NCBI RefSeq assembly: GCF_900232995.1
Contig: NZ_OCVX01000003.1
Location: forward strand, 1,472,062 to 1,536,061
Direction of reading: 5' to 3'
Length of the DNA: 64,000 nucleotides
From: Mycobacterium simulans
Lineage (GTDB): Bacteria; Actinomycetota; Actinomycetes; Mycobacteriales; Mycobacteriaceae
Positions 1 through 8,734 of the stretch are shown piece after piece (position 1 is the first letter of the stretch; each line of letters starts with the position of its first letter). The translations under genes were made by a program, and so were the position numbers. The notes beneath the pieces are model-generated. The model did not search any database and was not told the DNA's origin. It saw only the letters and a list, made by a program, of their open reading frames with translations.

Positions 1-1
1 G

Positions 2-610
2 GCGCGCCGACTTGCAGACCATCTCAATGAGCTCGGCTGGGTGGTCACACTGGGGGGACCCGATGGCATCCCGCCGCTGGCCGCTCGATCCGCCCGTGAG
101 ACGTGGTCCGCGCTTCGACGCGAGATCATGCAGGGCGCCGGCGATTACGTTGCGGCATACCGGCTCGACATAGATGACGCGCTGCCCAACAGCCTCGATG
201 CAGTCCGCGCTCGCCCGGCGAGTGAGACCTGGATAGCACTGGAAATAGCGTGCGGCCGAACGGGTTTGACGCTGGCAGCTGCCTGCGCGTTGCGGACCGA
301 CGCCGCGCCCGGCGGCGCCCCGCCAGTGCCCGGCCTGACACCGCAGCATGGCAACCACGCTAAGGCGACGATGGCGCTGAATCCGCTGTCATCCGAGCGC
401 CTCGACGGACACACCGACCTGCCCGACGACCTGCTGGTCCGACTGCGGTGGCCGGCCTCAAGCCTTCGCGACGGACGACAGTGGCGTCTGCACTCGGCAG
501 GCGGTCGGACCGGCTCCAAACCACCTCTTGCACGTCCGGGTCAGCACGCCCCGTTCGGCGTAACTCAATTAACGGGCCAATTGCGACAGGCTCATCCCGG
601 TGGTCCGTAG
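2..610 (+). CDS. C-terminal part of a probable type VII secretion EccE-like protein (5' end outside window)
   Basis: The reading frame is open from the window edge to a TAG at 608-610, so only about 200 C-terminal residues are visible. The segment YVAAYRLD, a Trp-containing core (ETWIALEIA), LTLAAACALRTD and PGLTPQHGNH resemble, from memory, the C-terminal domain of EccE membrane proteins of ESX systems, where a similar 'TLAAACALRT...LPGLTPQ' stretch occurs. No membrane segment is visible in this part; in EccE these lie at the N-terminus, which would be upstream. The next gene, tgs2, starts 161 bp later on the same strand. Family assignment is from pattern recognition and could be wrong; a hypothetical protein is the alternative. 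Confidence 0.5.
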   Translation, partial: ARRLADHLNELGWVVTLGGPDGIPPLAARSARETWSALRREIMQGAGDYVAAYRLDIDDALPNSLDAVRARPASETWIALEIACGRTGLTLAAACALRTDAAPGGAPPVPGLTPQHGNHAKATMALNPLSSERLDGHTDLPDDLLVRLRWPASSLRDGRQWRLHSAGGRTGSKPPLARPGQHAPFGVTQLTGQLRQAHPGGP

Positions 611-771
611 GTAGCGATCGGCCCACTGTTCCGACCCTGCCAAACGGCGTGGTCTGGACGGATATCACCGGACGGTATGCCGCCCGCGTAGGTGTTGAAG
701 CGGGACTGTGTCGAGGGTCATATCGCGGGGGCCCGCTACCGCAAATTCCTATATCGCGATCTAATAGGCGG

Positions 772-2133
772 ATGGAGCTGATGATGCCCACCGACTCGAT
801 GTTTCTGTTTGTCGAATCACGCGAGCACCCCATGCACGTGGGCGGCTTGTCGTTGTACAAGCCGCCGGAGGGGGCCGATCGGCAGTTCGTTCGGCAGTTC
901 ACCGACTCTCTGGTTGCTAACGACGAATTCCAGCCCACTTTCCGCAAGCGCCCCGCGACCATCGGTGGCGGAATCGCCCGGGTGGCGTGGGCCTATGACG
1001 ATGAAATCGACGTCGACTACCACGTGCGGCGCTCGGCGCTGCCGTCGCCGGGACGGGTTCGCGACCTGCTGGAGCTGACCTCCCGGCTGCACACCAGCCT
1101 GCTCGATCGTCACCGCCCGCTGTGGGAAGTGCATGTGGTTGAAGGTCTGAACGACGGCCGGTTCGCAATGTACGCCAAAATGCACCACGCCCTGATTGAC
1201 GGTGTTTCGGCGATGAAGCTGATGCAGCGCACGCTGTCGCCCGATCCAGACGACACCGAAGTACGGGCAATGTGGAACCTACCGCGCCCACCGCGTGAGC
1301 CATCCGGTGGTGGATCGTCACCTTTGGATTCAGTGATCAAGGCAGCGGGATCCATTGTGGGACTAGCTCCTTCGACTCTGAAGCTGGCTCGCGGCGCGCT
1401 GATCGAGCAGCAGTTGACATTGCCATTCGTGGCTCCGCACACCATGTTCAACGTCAAGGTCGGCGGAGCCCGCCGGTGCGCCGCTCAGTCCTGGTCGCTG
1501 GACCGCATCAAGAACGTCAAGCAGGCCGCCGGTGTGACCGTCAACGATGCCGTCCTGGCGATGTGCGCCGGTGCGCTGCGCTACTACCTGATCGAGCAGA
1601 ACGCGTTGCCGGACACCCCGCTGATCGCGATGGTTCCAGTAAGCCTGCGCTCGGAAAAGGAGTCCGAGGACGGCGGCAACAAGGTCGGCAGCATCCTGTG
1701 CAACCTCGCCACTAACGTCGAGGACCCGGCGGAACGGATTCAGGTCATCAGCAATTCAATGCGCGGCAACAAGAAAGTGCTCTCCGAGCTGCCGCGGCTG
1801 CAGGTACTGGCATTGTCCGCATTGAACATGGCGCCGCTGGCCTTGGCCGGTATCCCGGGTTATCTGTCGACCATGCGGCCACCGTTCAACATCGTCATCT
1901 CGAACGTGCGGGGCCCCGCAGAGCCGTTGTATTACGGCGGCGCCAAGCTCGACGGCAGCTATCCGCTTTCGAACATCCCGGACGGTCAAGCGCTGAACAT
2001 AACCCTGGTCAACAACGCGGGGAATCTGGATTTCGGACTGGTCGGATGCCGCCGTAGCGTGCCGCACCTGCAGCGGCTCCTCGCGCACCTGGAGTCGTCG
2101 TTGAAGGATCTGGAACAGGCCGTCGGAGTCTGA
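772..2133 (+). CDS. tgs2: Wax ester synthase / diacylglycerol acyltransferase (WS/DGAT), Tgs2-like
   Basis: It transfers an acyl group from acyl-CoA to diacylglycerol (or a fatty alcohol), making triacylglycerol for storage. The 453-residue protein has the WS/DGAT catalytic motif HHxxxDG (H138-H139-ALI-D143-G144, 'MHHALIDG') and the later family blocks VTVNDAVLA and NIVISNVRGP. I place the start at ATG 772 (MELMMPTDSMF), because it matches the recalled H37Rv Rv3734c start and gives the family length of about 454 aa. ATG 781 and 784 are alternatives; GGAG at 774-777 would serve ATG 784. The frame stays open upstream to 448, but that sequence has no family similarity. A Nudix gene follows 14 bp downstream on the same strand and may be co-transcribed. 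Confidence 0.93.
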   Translation: MELMMPTDSMFLFVESREHPMHVGGLSLYKPPEGADRQFVRQFTDSLVANDEFQPTFRKRPATIGGGIARVAWAYDDEIDVDYHVRRSALPSPGRVRDLLELTSRLHTSLLDRHRPLWEVHVVEGLNDGRFAMYAKMHHALIDGVSAMKLMQRTLSPDPDDTEVRAMWNLPRPPREPSGGGSSPLDSVIKAAGSIVGLAPSTLKLARGALIEQQLTLPFVAPHTMFNVKVGGARRCAAQSWSLDRIKNVKQAAGVTVNDAVLAMCAGALRYYLIEQNALPDTPLIAMVPVSLRSEKESEDGGNKVGSILCNLATNVEDPAERIQVISNSMRGNKKVLSELPRLQVLALSALNMAPLALAGIPGYLSTMRPPFNIVISNVRGPAEPLYYGGAKLDGSYPLSNIPDGQALNITLVNNAGNLDFGLVGCRRSVPHLQRLLAHLESSLKDLEQAVGV

Positions 2134-2147
2134 AACGGCAACACCGC

Positions 2148-2627
2148 ATGCCCAAGCTCAGCGCCGGTCTGCTGCTATACCGGGCGCGCGCGGGGGTGGT
2201 CGAAGTCCTGATCGCTCATCCGGGCGGCCCGTTTTGGGCCCGAAAGGACGAGGGCGCCTGGTCAATTCCTAAAGGTGAGTATGCCGACGGAGACGACCCG
2301 TGGGTGGCCGCCCAGCGCGAGTTCTGCGAGGAGATCGGGTTGTCGGTGCCCGACGGGCCGCGGATCGACTTCGGCTCGGTGAAACAACCCAGCGGCAAGG
2401 TGGTCACCGTGTTTGCCGTCCACGGCGATCTCGACGTCACCGACGCGCGCAGCAACACCTTCGCAATGGAGTGGCCCAAGGGTTCGGGCAAGCTGAGGGA
2501 GTTCCCCGAAGTCGATCGGGTGGGCTGGTTTCCGGTGGCGCAGGCGCGCACCAAGCTGCTCAAGGGTCAGCGTGTTTTTCTGGATCGGTTGATGACGGAT
2601 CCCACGGCGGGGTTAGCCGAAAGCTAG
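2148..2627 (+). CDS. Nudix hydrolase
   Basis: A 159-residue hydrolase of nucleoside diphosphates linked to another moiety; the substrate cannot be read from sequence. The Nudix box is visible as GEYADGDDPWVAAQ followed by REFCEEIGL, i.e. G-x5-D-x7-REUxEExGU. The first acidic position is Asp instead of the usual Glu, while the metal-binding REUxEE core is intact. It starts 14 bp after tgs2, suggesting co-transcription. Its last four bases overlap the 3' end of the convergent DUF2330 gene. It corresponds to Rv3733c by position. Confidence 0.9.
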   Translation: MPKLSAGLLLYRARAGVVEVLIAHPGGPFWARKDEGAWSIPKGEYADGDDPWVAAQREFCEEIGLSVPDGPRIDFGSVKQPSGKVVTVFAVHGDLDVTDARSNTFAMEWPKGSGKLREFPEVDRVGWFPVAQARTKLLKGQRVFLDRLMTDPTAGLAES

Positions 2628-3676
2628 ACCGCCCGTCGTTGACCATGCCGGCGGACCACCAAGAAGATCACCGCCGCCACGACCATGATGACCAACAATC
2701 CAACGAGCAGGACTACCACGATCGGGATTTCGACGTTGTCATAGACGATGCGGACCTGCCGGTAGGCGTTGTCGTTGGGCGCATTGCCGAACGTGAAATC
2801 CGAAGAGATTCGCGACGTCTGAAAGATGTCCACCCGCGTCTTGGTCAGATACGACCCATGGTTACCGACCCATTCGCGCAGCAGTGGGTCTTGAACCGCA
2901 CCTGCGATATTGCCGGCGAATTCGACCTTGGTGTTCTGGACGGCTGCGTCGGCATCGGTGCGCTGCTGCCGGTGGTCGGACAAGGTGAAGATGATCACGT
3001 GTTGTGGGTCCGCAGCGGCGACCGAGAGTCGCATCGGATAGACCAAGCGTGGCGACCGAAAGGTGAGTCGCACCGGATTGAGCCCGCCTACTATCGGGGT
3101 TTCGCTCGTCAGGCGCATCGCCACGAACGCCCAGCCTTCGCGCACGTACGGGTTCAGAGCGTCGGACACCGCCGGCCGGATGGAATAACCGTTGTCGGCC
3201 AACCACTTTTGCAGTCCGGCCAGGTCACCGCCGGCCAGGGTGGTGGCCTCAAGGGGGCCGAGGCGCACCTGATTGACCACTTCTGGCGGCCGAGCCGCGA
3301 CCGCTCCTTCGCGCGGCGCGGGATCTCCAACGCCGATCCCCAGCGTCCAACGTCGCTGATGCCGAATCTGCGGCGCGGTGAGTTCGTCCAACTCCATGAA
3401 AGCGGCCTTGTCGCCCACCGCCACGGTTGCCGGTGTAGGAGTCGGAACCACCAGGGCGACGTTGTCCGCAGAGGCATTCATCGCAACCTGCATGAGAATG
3501 TTCTCCGTTGTCCCGTCCCAATGCACCAGCGCCACTTCATTGTTCATCGTGGCCTGGGCGCCGCCAGGAGCGACTGCCGCACCACAGGCACACGCGTAGC
3601 TCGGTGCGCTCAGCACCATGCTGGCGGCCAGAACGATGACGACAACCCCCAACCGGCCGATGCGCAGCACCGTCAT
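2624..3676 (-). CDS. DUF2330 exported/membrane-anchored protein
   Basis: The 350-residue protein begins with a hydrophobic signal segment (VVVIVLAASMVLSAPSYA) followed directly by CACGAAV. The Cys-rich start of the mature part and the family length are typical of DUF2330. A C-terminal membrane helix (roughly residues 315-340, IPIVVVLLVGLLVIMVVAA) is followed by a basic tail (RRHGQRRAV), so the domain should sit outside the membrane, anchored at the C-terminus. Function is unknown. The gene is convergent with the Nudix gene (4-bp overlap) and divergent from the P450 gene, about 80 bp apart. It corresponds to Rv3732 by position. Confidence 0.82.
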   Translation of the reverse strand: MTVLRIGRLGVVVIVLAASMVLSAPSYACACGAAVAPGGAQATMNNEVALVHWDGTTENILMQVAMNASADNVALVVPTPTPATVAVGDKAAFMELDELTAPQIRHQRRWTLGIGVGDPAPREGAVAARPPEVVNQVRLGPLEATTLAGGDLAGLQKWLADNGYSIRPAVSDALNPYVREGWAFVAMRLTSETPIVGGLNPVRLTFRSPRLVYPMRLSVAAADPQHVIIFTLSDHRQQRTDADAAVQNTKVEFAGNIAGAVQDPLLREWVGNHGSYLTKTRVDIFQTSRISSDFTFGNAPNDNAYRQVRIVYDNVEIPIVVVLLVGLLVIMVVAAVIFLVVRRHGQRRAV

Positions 3677-3758
3677 TCCGCTGATGCTACGCGGCTGCGT
3701 GTGTGAGCCGAGACACTTTGAACACCGCCACTCTCAGCGATGCAGGCACACTGTGAGG

Positions 3759-4991
3759 ATGACCGCCGCGTCGACAGTCCAGGCCGAATCGCAAGCTCTA
3801 TTGCGCAAGATGCTCGACCCGGCCAACCGGGCGGACCCTTACCCGCTCTATGCGCAGTTTCGGGACCGCGGACCGTTTCTTCTGCCAGAGGCCAACCTCG
3901 CCGTCTTCTCGGCGTATCGACACTGCGACGAGGTGTTGCGACACCCCCTGTCGAGCAGCGACCGGCTCAATTCGACGGTTGCGCAGCGGGAGATCAGCAA
4001 TGGCATTGAGCCACGCCCGCTGGGCCCGCCGGGATTCCTGTTCCTCGATCCCCCCGACCACACCCGGCTACGCAAGCTGGTCAGCAAGGCTTTCGCGCCA
4101 AAGGTGGTCAACGCGTTGCAACCCGACATCAGGGCGCTGGTGAGCGGCTTGCTGGACCGGGTTGATGGCCGGTTCGATGTCATCCGAGACTTCGCCTATC
4201 CGCTGCCGGTGGCGGTCATCTGCCGGCTGCTCGGTGTGCCGCTGGAAGACGAGCCGCAATTCAGCCGCGCGTCGGCACGGTTGGCACAGTCGCTCGACCC
4301 GTTCGTTTCCATTAACGGCCAACCGGAGGACGGTGTCGAGGAGCGGCGGCAAGCCGCTCAGTGGTTGCGCGATTATCTGCGCGGCCTGATCGAGCAGCGG
4401 CGCTCACATCCCGGCGACGACCTCATGTCGGGTCTGGTCGCAGTGGAGGAAGCCGGCGACCAGCTGACCACCGAGGAGATCGTCGCCACCTGCAACCTGT
4501 TGCTGATCGCAGGACATGAGACCACGGTGAACTTGATTGCCAACGCCATATTGGCGTTGTTGCGCCACCGCCCGCAATGGACCGCGTTGGGCGAAGACCC
4601 CGGTCGCGCCTCGGCCGTCGTCGAGGAGACAATGCGTTACGACCCGCCCGTACAACTGGCCAGCCGAATTGCCCTCGACCACATGAAAATTGGGGACGTC
4701 GAGGTACCCAAGGGCGACATCATGATGCTGTTGTTGGCCGCCGCGCAGCGGGATGCCGCCGAGTTCGACCGACCCGATGTCTTCGACCCGGATCGGGGGT
4801 CGATGCGGCACTTGGGGTTTGGCCTCGGGGCGCACTATTGCCTGGGCGCTCCGCTGGCGCGGCTGGAAGCCAGCATTGCCCTGGCCGCGGTGGCCGCACG
4901 CTTCCCGAACGCGCAGTTGCTGGACGGCGAGCCAAAGTACAAGTCGAACGTGACGCTGCGCGGACTATCGGAGTTGATGGTGGCGGTCTGA
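3759..4991 (+). CDS. Cytochrome P450 monooxygenase
   Basis: A 410-residue soluble bacterial P450. The I-helix oxygen-binding motif AGHETT is at 251-256, the K-helix ExxR (ETMR) at 290-293, and the haem-ligand loop GFGLGAHYCLG has the axial cysteine at Cys361. Start is ATG 3759 (MTAASTVQAES), with gtgagg immediately upstream; the frame continues open upstream without family sequence. Substrate and CYP family cannot be fixed by eye, and no ferredoxin gene is adjacent. From memory, H37Rv has no P450 at this position between the DUF2330 gene and ligC, so the gene was gained here or lost there. Confidence 0.93.
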   Translation: MTAASTVQAESQALLRKMLDPANRADPYPLYAQFRDRGPFLLPEANLAVFSAYRHCDEVLRHPLSSSDRLNSTVAQREISNGIEPRPLGPPGFLFLDPPDHTRLRKLVSKAFAPKVVNALQPDIRALVSGLLDRVDGRFDVIRDFAYPLPVAVICRLLGVPLEDEPQFSRASARLAQSLDPFVSINGQPEDGVEERRQAAQWLRDYLRGLIEQRRSHPGDDLMSGLVAVEEAGDQLTTEEIVATCNLLLIAGHETTVNLIANAILALLRHRPQWTALGEDPGRASAVVEETMRYDPPVQLASRIALDHMKIGDVEVPKGDIMMLLLAAAQRDAAEFDRPDVFDPDRGSMRHLGFGLGAHYCLGAPLARLEASIALAAVAARFPNAQLLDGEPKYKSNVTLRGLSELMVAV

Positions 4992-4998
4992 TAGAGCC

Positions 4999-5439
4999 CT
5001 AGATCGAGCCGGTACCCAGGCCGTTGTTGCCGGGCAGACGGGGACCGGCCAGTCTGATCGCCAGCGGTATCGGTGTGGCCACCTGATCGGTGGCCTCGGC
5101 GTCGTAGTAAGCACCGATTGTGAACTCACCCTCGGATTCGATCGCGAATGAGAGGTCGTAGGTAAAGCACCGGTACTTGGATGGTTTGCCGTCCTCGTCA
5201 GGCCAGTCCCAACTCGACCGGAGCGCTCCGCGCCGCTCCCCGCCGGGGTCCTTGCATACGACATAAATTTGGGGCTCGTAGTCCCCGCCACTTGGCGCGT
5301 GCACCACCAGCACGACTGGAACGGTCAGCCACATCGGGATTTGGTCGACGTCATAGCTGGTCGTAGGTATTTGGGCGGCGTTAATCGCGGAGCCATCGAG
5401 GGTGGCTGAACCGGCCACGAACAATGCGGCTACGTGCAT
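4999..5439 (-). CDS. Hypothetical protein, possibly DUF6941-like
   Basis: A 146-residue protein with no signal peptide or membrane helix. It has the look of a single beta-sandwich domain: an N-terminal MHVAALFVAGSATLDG, a central hydrophobic strand (LTVPVVLVVHAP) and a late aromatic strand (GEFTIGAYYDAE). This resembles the DUF6941 family of small actinobacterial proteins, but I am not sure. It is convergent with the P450 gene (7 bp between stops) and lies upstream of ligC on the same strand with a 45-bp gap between its region and the end of ligC. No function can be proposed. Confidence 0.6.
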   Translation of the reverse strand: MHVAALFVAGSATLDGSAINAAQIPTTSYDVDQIPMWLTVPVVLVVHAPSGGDYEPQIYVVCKDPGGERRGALRSSWDWPDEDGKPSKYRCFTYDLSFAIESEGEFTIGAYYDAEATDQVATPIPLAIRLAGPRLPGNNGLGTGSI

Positions 5440-5484
5440 TGCGACAGCCTAACGTCGCTAGCGAAAATTGTTCGCATTTGCTCG

Positions 5485-6579
5485 TTATGGACTGTCTGCA
5501 TTGCTGCCAATGAGGCCGGGCACGATGTCGCCCAGACTGAAAGTGACTGGTTGTTCCAGCTGCTCGTAGGTACACGAGCGTGGGTCGCGATCGGGGCGCC
5601 ATCGGCTGAACTGCGCGGTGTGGCGGAAACGCACGCCTTCCATGTGGTCATAGCGCACTTCAACCACTCGCTCTGGTCGCAGCGGCACGAACGAGAGGTC
5701 CTTGCCGGCGTTCCAACGCGAGAACTCGTTCTTGCGTGGCGTGCGTTCGCCGGCAACGTGTGCGGCCCAGTTCCATGGGTGGTTGTCGAAACTGGTGACC
5801 AGCGGCTGCAGCTCGGTGAACAGTCGGCGTCGTTCAGCCATGGGGAACGCGCCGATCACCCCGACCGATGCGAGTTGGCCGTCATCCTGGTAAAGCCCGA
5901 GCAGCAGGGAGCCGATCGCGTCACCGCCGGACTTGTGCACCCGATACCCGGCCACCACACAGTCGGCGGTGCGCTCGTGTTTGATCTTGAACATGACGCG
6001 CTTGTCGGGTTGATAGGGGATTGCCAGCGGCTTGGCGACGACGCCGTCGAGACCCGCACCTTCGAACTCCTCGAACCATCGCTGCGCGGTGGATAAGTCG
6101 GTGGTTGCCGGCGTGATGTGGATCGACGGACCCGAGCCCACCGCCTCGACCAGGGCCGCGCGCCGTTCGTTGAACGGGAGCTGGGTGTAATCGTCGTCGC
6201 CGAGGGCCAGCAGGTCGAAGGCGATGAAGGCAGCCGGTGTCTGCTCGGCGAGCATTCGCACCCGCGAATCGGCCGGGTGGATGCGTTGCTGCAATGCCTC
6301 GAAGTCCAGCCCCTGATAGGCGCCGCGGGTTCTGGCGATGACGATCTCGCCGTCAATCACGCAACGTCGTGGCAACTCGGCTTTGACGGCGGCGACCAGC
6401 TCCGGGAAGTAGCGGGTCATCGGTCGCTCATTGCGGCTGCCCAATTCAACCTCGTCGCCGTCGCGAAAGCAGATGGAGCGGAACCCATCCCATTTGGGTT
6501 CATACGACGCATCGGGTGGGATCGCCTTCACCGACTTGGCGAGCATCGGTGATACCGGCGGCATGACGGGTAAGTCCAT
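5485..6579 (-). CDS. ligC: ATP-dependent DNA ligase LigC
   Basis: Seals DNA nicks through a ligase-adenylate intermediate. In mycobacteria LigC is thought to work with Prim-PolC in short-patch excision repair rather than end joining (family knowledge). The 364-residue protein has nucleotidyltransferase motif I KWDG with nucleophile Lys29, followed by motif III-like FIAFDLLAL, motif IV DGVVAKPL and motif V MFKIKH. The C-terminal OB domain runs to the end. I use ATG 6579 (MDLPVMPP) because family proteins start there; the frame extends about 30 codons upstream without conserved sequence. It is divergent from the polymerase gene with only 37 bp between starts, implying a shared promoter region. 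Confidence 0.94.
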   Translation of the reverse strand: MDLPVMPPVSPMLAKSVKAIPPDASYEPKWDGFRSICFRDGDEVELGSRNERPMTRYFPELVAAVKAELPRRCVIDGEIVIARTRGAYQGLDFEALQQRIHPADSRVRMLAEQTPAAFIAFDLLALGDDDYTQLPFNERRAALVEAVGSGPSIHITPATTDLSTAQRWFEEFEGAGLDGVVAKPLAIPYQPDKRVMFKIKHERTADCVVAGYRVHKSGGDAIGSLLLGLYQDDGQLASVGVIGAFPMAERRRLFTELQPLVTSFDNHPWNWAAHVAGERTPRKNEFSRWNAGKDLSFVPLRPERVVEVRYDHMEGVRFRHTAQFSRWRPDRDPRSCTYEQLEQPVTFSLGDIVPGLIGSNADSP

Positions 6580-6616
6580 TGGTTCATTCTCCCGTGCGGC
6601 ATGCTGGAATCCAGAT

Positions 6617-7657
6617 ATGGCTGCCCCAGCAGAAGAACTCGACGTCAACGGCATCGCGGTGCGGTTGACCAATCCGGACCGGGTGTATTTCCCCCAGCTC
6701 GGCTCGAACGGTACGAAGGGCCGGCTCGTCGAGTACTACCGTGCTGTGGCGGCTGGTCCGATGCTCACCGCGCTGCGGGACCGGCCGACGCACTTGCAGC
6801 GCTTTCCCGACGGCATCGATGGCGAGGAGATCTACCAGAAGCGGATACCGCAGCACCATCCCGACTATCTGGAGACCTGCCGAGTGACCTTCCCGTCGGG
6901 ACGGACCGCCGACGCGCTGAAGGTGACGCACCCCGCGGCGATCGTGTGGGCGGCCCAGATGGGCACCGTCACGCTGCACCCCTGGCAGGTGCGGTGTCCC
7001 GACACCGAACATCCCGACGAGTTGCGCATCGATCTGGATCCGCAACCCGGCACCGGATTCGAACAGGCCCGCGCCATTGCCGTCGATGTGCTGCGACCGT
7101 TGCTAGACGAGCTCGGATTGGTCGGTTATCCGAAGACATCCGGAGGGCGCGGGGTCCACGTTTTTCTGCGGATCGCCACAGAGTGGGACTTCATCGAAGT
7201 ACGTCGGGCCGGTATCGCGTTGGCACGCGAGGTGGAGCGCCGCGCACCGGATGCGGTGACCACGTCGTGGTGGAAGGAAGAACGCGGCAAGCGCATCTTC
7301 ATCGATTTCAACCAGAACGCCCGCGACCGCACCATGGCGTCGGCGTACTCGGTGCGTCGTACCCCGATCGCGACCGTGTCCATGCCACTGACGTGGGAGG
7401 AACTGGCCGGCGCTGATCCGGACGACTACACGATGGCGACCGTCCCCGATCTCGTGCGGGTCCGAGCCGACCCGTGGGCCGCCATGGATGATGTGGCCCA
7501 GTCGATTGCCCCGTTGCTGGACATGGTCGCTGCCGACGAGGAGCGCGGACTCGGCGACATGTCCTATCCACCGAACTATCCAAAGATGCCGGGCGAACCG
7601 AAACGTGTTCAGCCGAGCCGGGATACGGATCGGAAGACAGAACACGGGTCGAAGTAG
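6617..7657 (+). CDS. LigD-type polymerase-domain protein (Prim-PolC)
   Basis: A stand-alone primase-polymerase domain of the archaeo-eukaryotic primase superfamily. Relatives fill short gaps in DNA, preferring ribonucleotides. The 346-residue protein has the metal-binding pair D139-L-D141 (RIDLDPQPG), the TSGGRGVHVF loop and the motif KRIFIDFNQNARDRTMASAY characteristic of LigD polymerase domains. Start ATG 6617 (MAAPAEELDVNG) gives the length I recall for Rv3730c; the longer upstream frame overlaps ligC antisense. It lies head-to-head with ligC, which fits the proposed ligase-polymerase partnership. Confidence 0.92.
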   Translation: MAAPAEELDVNGIAVRLTNPDRVYFPQLGSNGTKGRLVEYYRAVAAGPMLTALRDRPTHLQRFPDGIDGEEIYQKRIPQHHPDYLETCRVTFPSGRTADALKVTHPAAIVWAAQMGTVTLHPWQVRCPDTEHPDELRIDLDPQPGTGFEQARAIAVDVLRPLLDELGLVGYPKTSGGRGVHVFLRIATEWDFIEVRRAGIALAREVERRAPDAVTTSWWKEERGKRIFIDFNQNARDRTMASAYSVRRTPIATVSMPLTWEELAGADPDDYTMATVPDLVRVRADPWAAMDDVAQSIAPLLDMVAADEERGLGDMSYPPNYPKMPGEPKRVQPSRDTDRKTEHGSK

Positions 7658-7730
7658 CGCGGTGCGCCAACGAGCCATTGACCGCGATGGCGACGTGACT
7701 GTCGCGACCGATGGTTATCTGCCTGCCGCG

Positions 7731-8732
7731 CTATGCGATCGGTTTGCGTGAGTCAGACAGGTGGTCGAGGTCCAGACTCTCACTAGTGAGATATCGCGAC
7801 AGTGGGAAGTCATCGACCGCGGCTAGTTCCGCCGTGACGGAGCCGACGATGGCTGTCAACCCCTGCTGTGTCGCACTCTCCTCGCACTGGCGTGCCCAGG
7901 CTTCCGCAAGGTACTGCCAGGCGAAGTAGTGCTCAGTCGTGCTGTGTTTGTCGTTATTGAGGTAGGTCACATAGGTGCCAATGAGCTTCGCCAAATTGCT
8001 CTCTGACGCATTAGGCAGGTCTTGCGGGGGCTCCCCGATATCACCCAGATCCGACGGAACCACGTCGGGCTCCAGGATGACGATAATGGTCAGTTCGTAG
8101 GGCGCTTTCGACCAGTCTTCGCACTGCACCCTGAACGAATGGACGCGGGTGAGGATCTGGCCAAGTGGCGACCGTTCGCTACGTGCCTTCGATTGCAAGG
8201 CCTTCGTGACTGGCCTTAAGCATTTGTCTACATCATCGGGGTAGGCGAAACGTCCGAATCGCCGCGCGACCGAGAAGGCAAACTCGCGAATCTCCCTGTC
8301 GGTTTCGACTCCCTTCACGCGTTCACAGGAGAGCAACGCCACCTTCAAAACTGTCGTGATCCCGTCCAGATCGGCAAAGAATTCTGGCCCAAGTCGGGGT
8401 ACGGCAACGTACCGAGGACGTTTCCCTGCCGCAGCCTCACTCAGATCACCGTGGTGTTCCAAACGCACGACGGGGGCAATCTGTATGCGTTCCCGGTGCG
8501 GCAGGCAAGCGTCGCAGGTCTGGCTCACGACAACCGCGCCGTGCACAGTGTCGATGTTGCGAGGCTCCCATGCATGGTCGAAGACGAACGTCCTAGCGCC
8601 TCGGAATACATCCCCTTGCCGCCAATCGCGACACGAGTCGCCTAGTTCAGGTGCGGGTTGTGGTTGCCGCGGCTGATTCGAATCGCTTTCCGTCCTATGA
8701 CGACGTGTTCGTATCTTCCCGAAACCCCACAC
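7731..8732 (-). CDS. Uncharacterised protein with SQTCDxC motif, third gene of a TIGR04255 cassette
   Basis: I do not recognise a named family. The 333-residue protein has a basic, disordered N-terminus (about 30 residues), then DWRQGDVF (36-43) and HGAVVVSQTCDACLP with Cys73 and Cys76. The remainder is mixed alpha/beta with no membrane segment. The two cysteines could bind metal or be redox active (inference). It starts 2 bp after the stop of the HTH gene and so is probably the last gene of a three-gene operon reading leftward. Base composition is visibly lower in GC than the flanking genes, suggesting acquisition. It lies where H37Rv has Rv3729, between the Rv3728 and Rv3730c counterparts. 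Confidence 0.75.
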   Translation of the reverse strand: MWGFGKIRTRRHRTESDSNQPRQPQPAPELGDSCRDWRQGDVFRGARTFVFDHAWEPRNIDTVHGAVVVSQTCDACLPHRERIQIAPVVRLEHHGDLSEAAAGKRPRYVAVPRLGPEFFADLDGITTVLKVALLSCERVKGVETDREIREFAFSVARRFGRFAYPDDVDKCLRPVTKALQSKARSERSPLGQILTRVHSFRVQCEDWSKAPYELTIIVILEPDVVPSDLGDIGEPPQDLPNASESNLAKLIGTYVTYLNNDKHSTTEHYFAWQYLAEAWARQCEESATQQGLTAIVGSVTAELAAVDDFPLSRYLTSESLDLDHLSDSRKPIA

Positions 8733-8734
8733 CG

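Noticed and set aside
5434..6096. Plus-strand frames opposite ligC
   Set aside because: Antisense to a conserved ligase; no independent motif.
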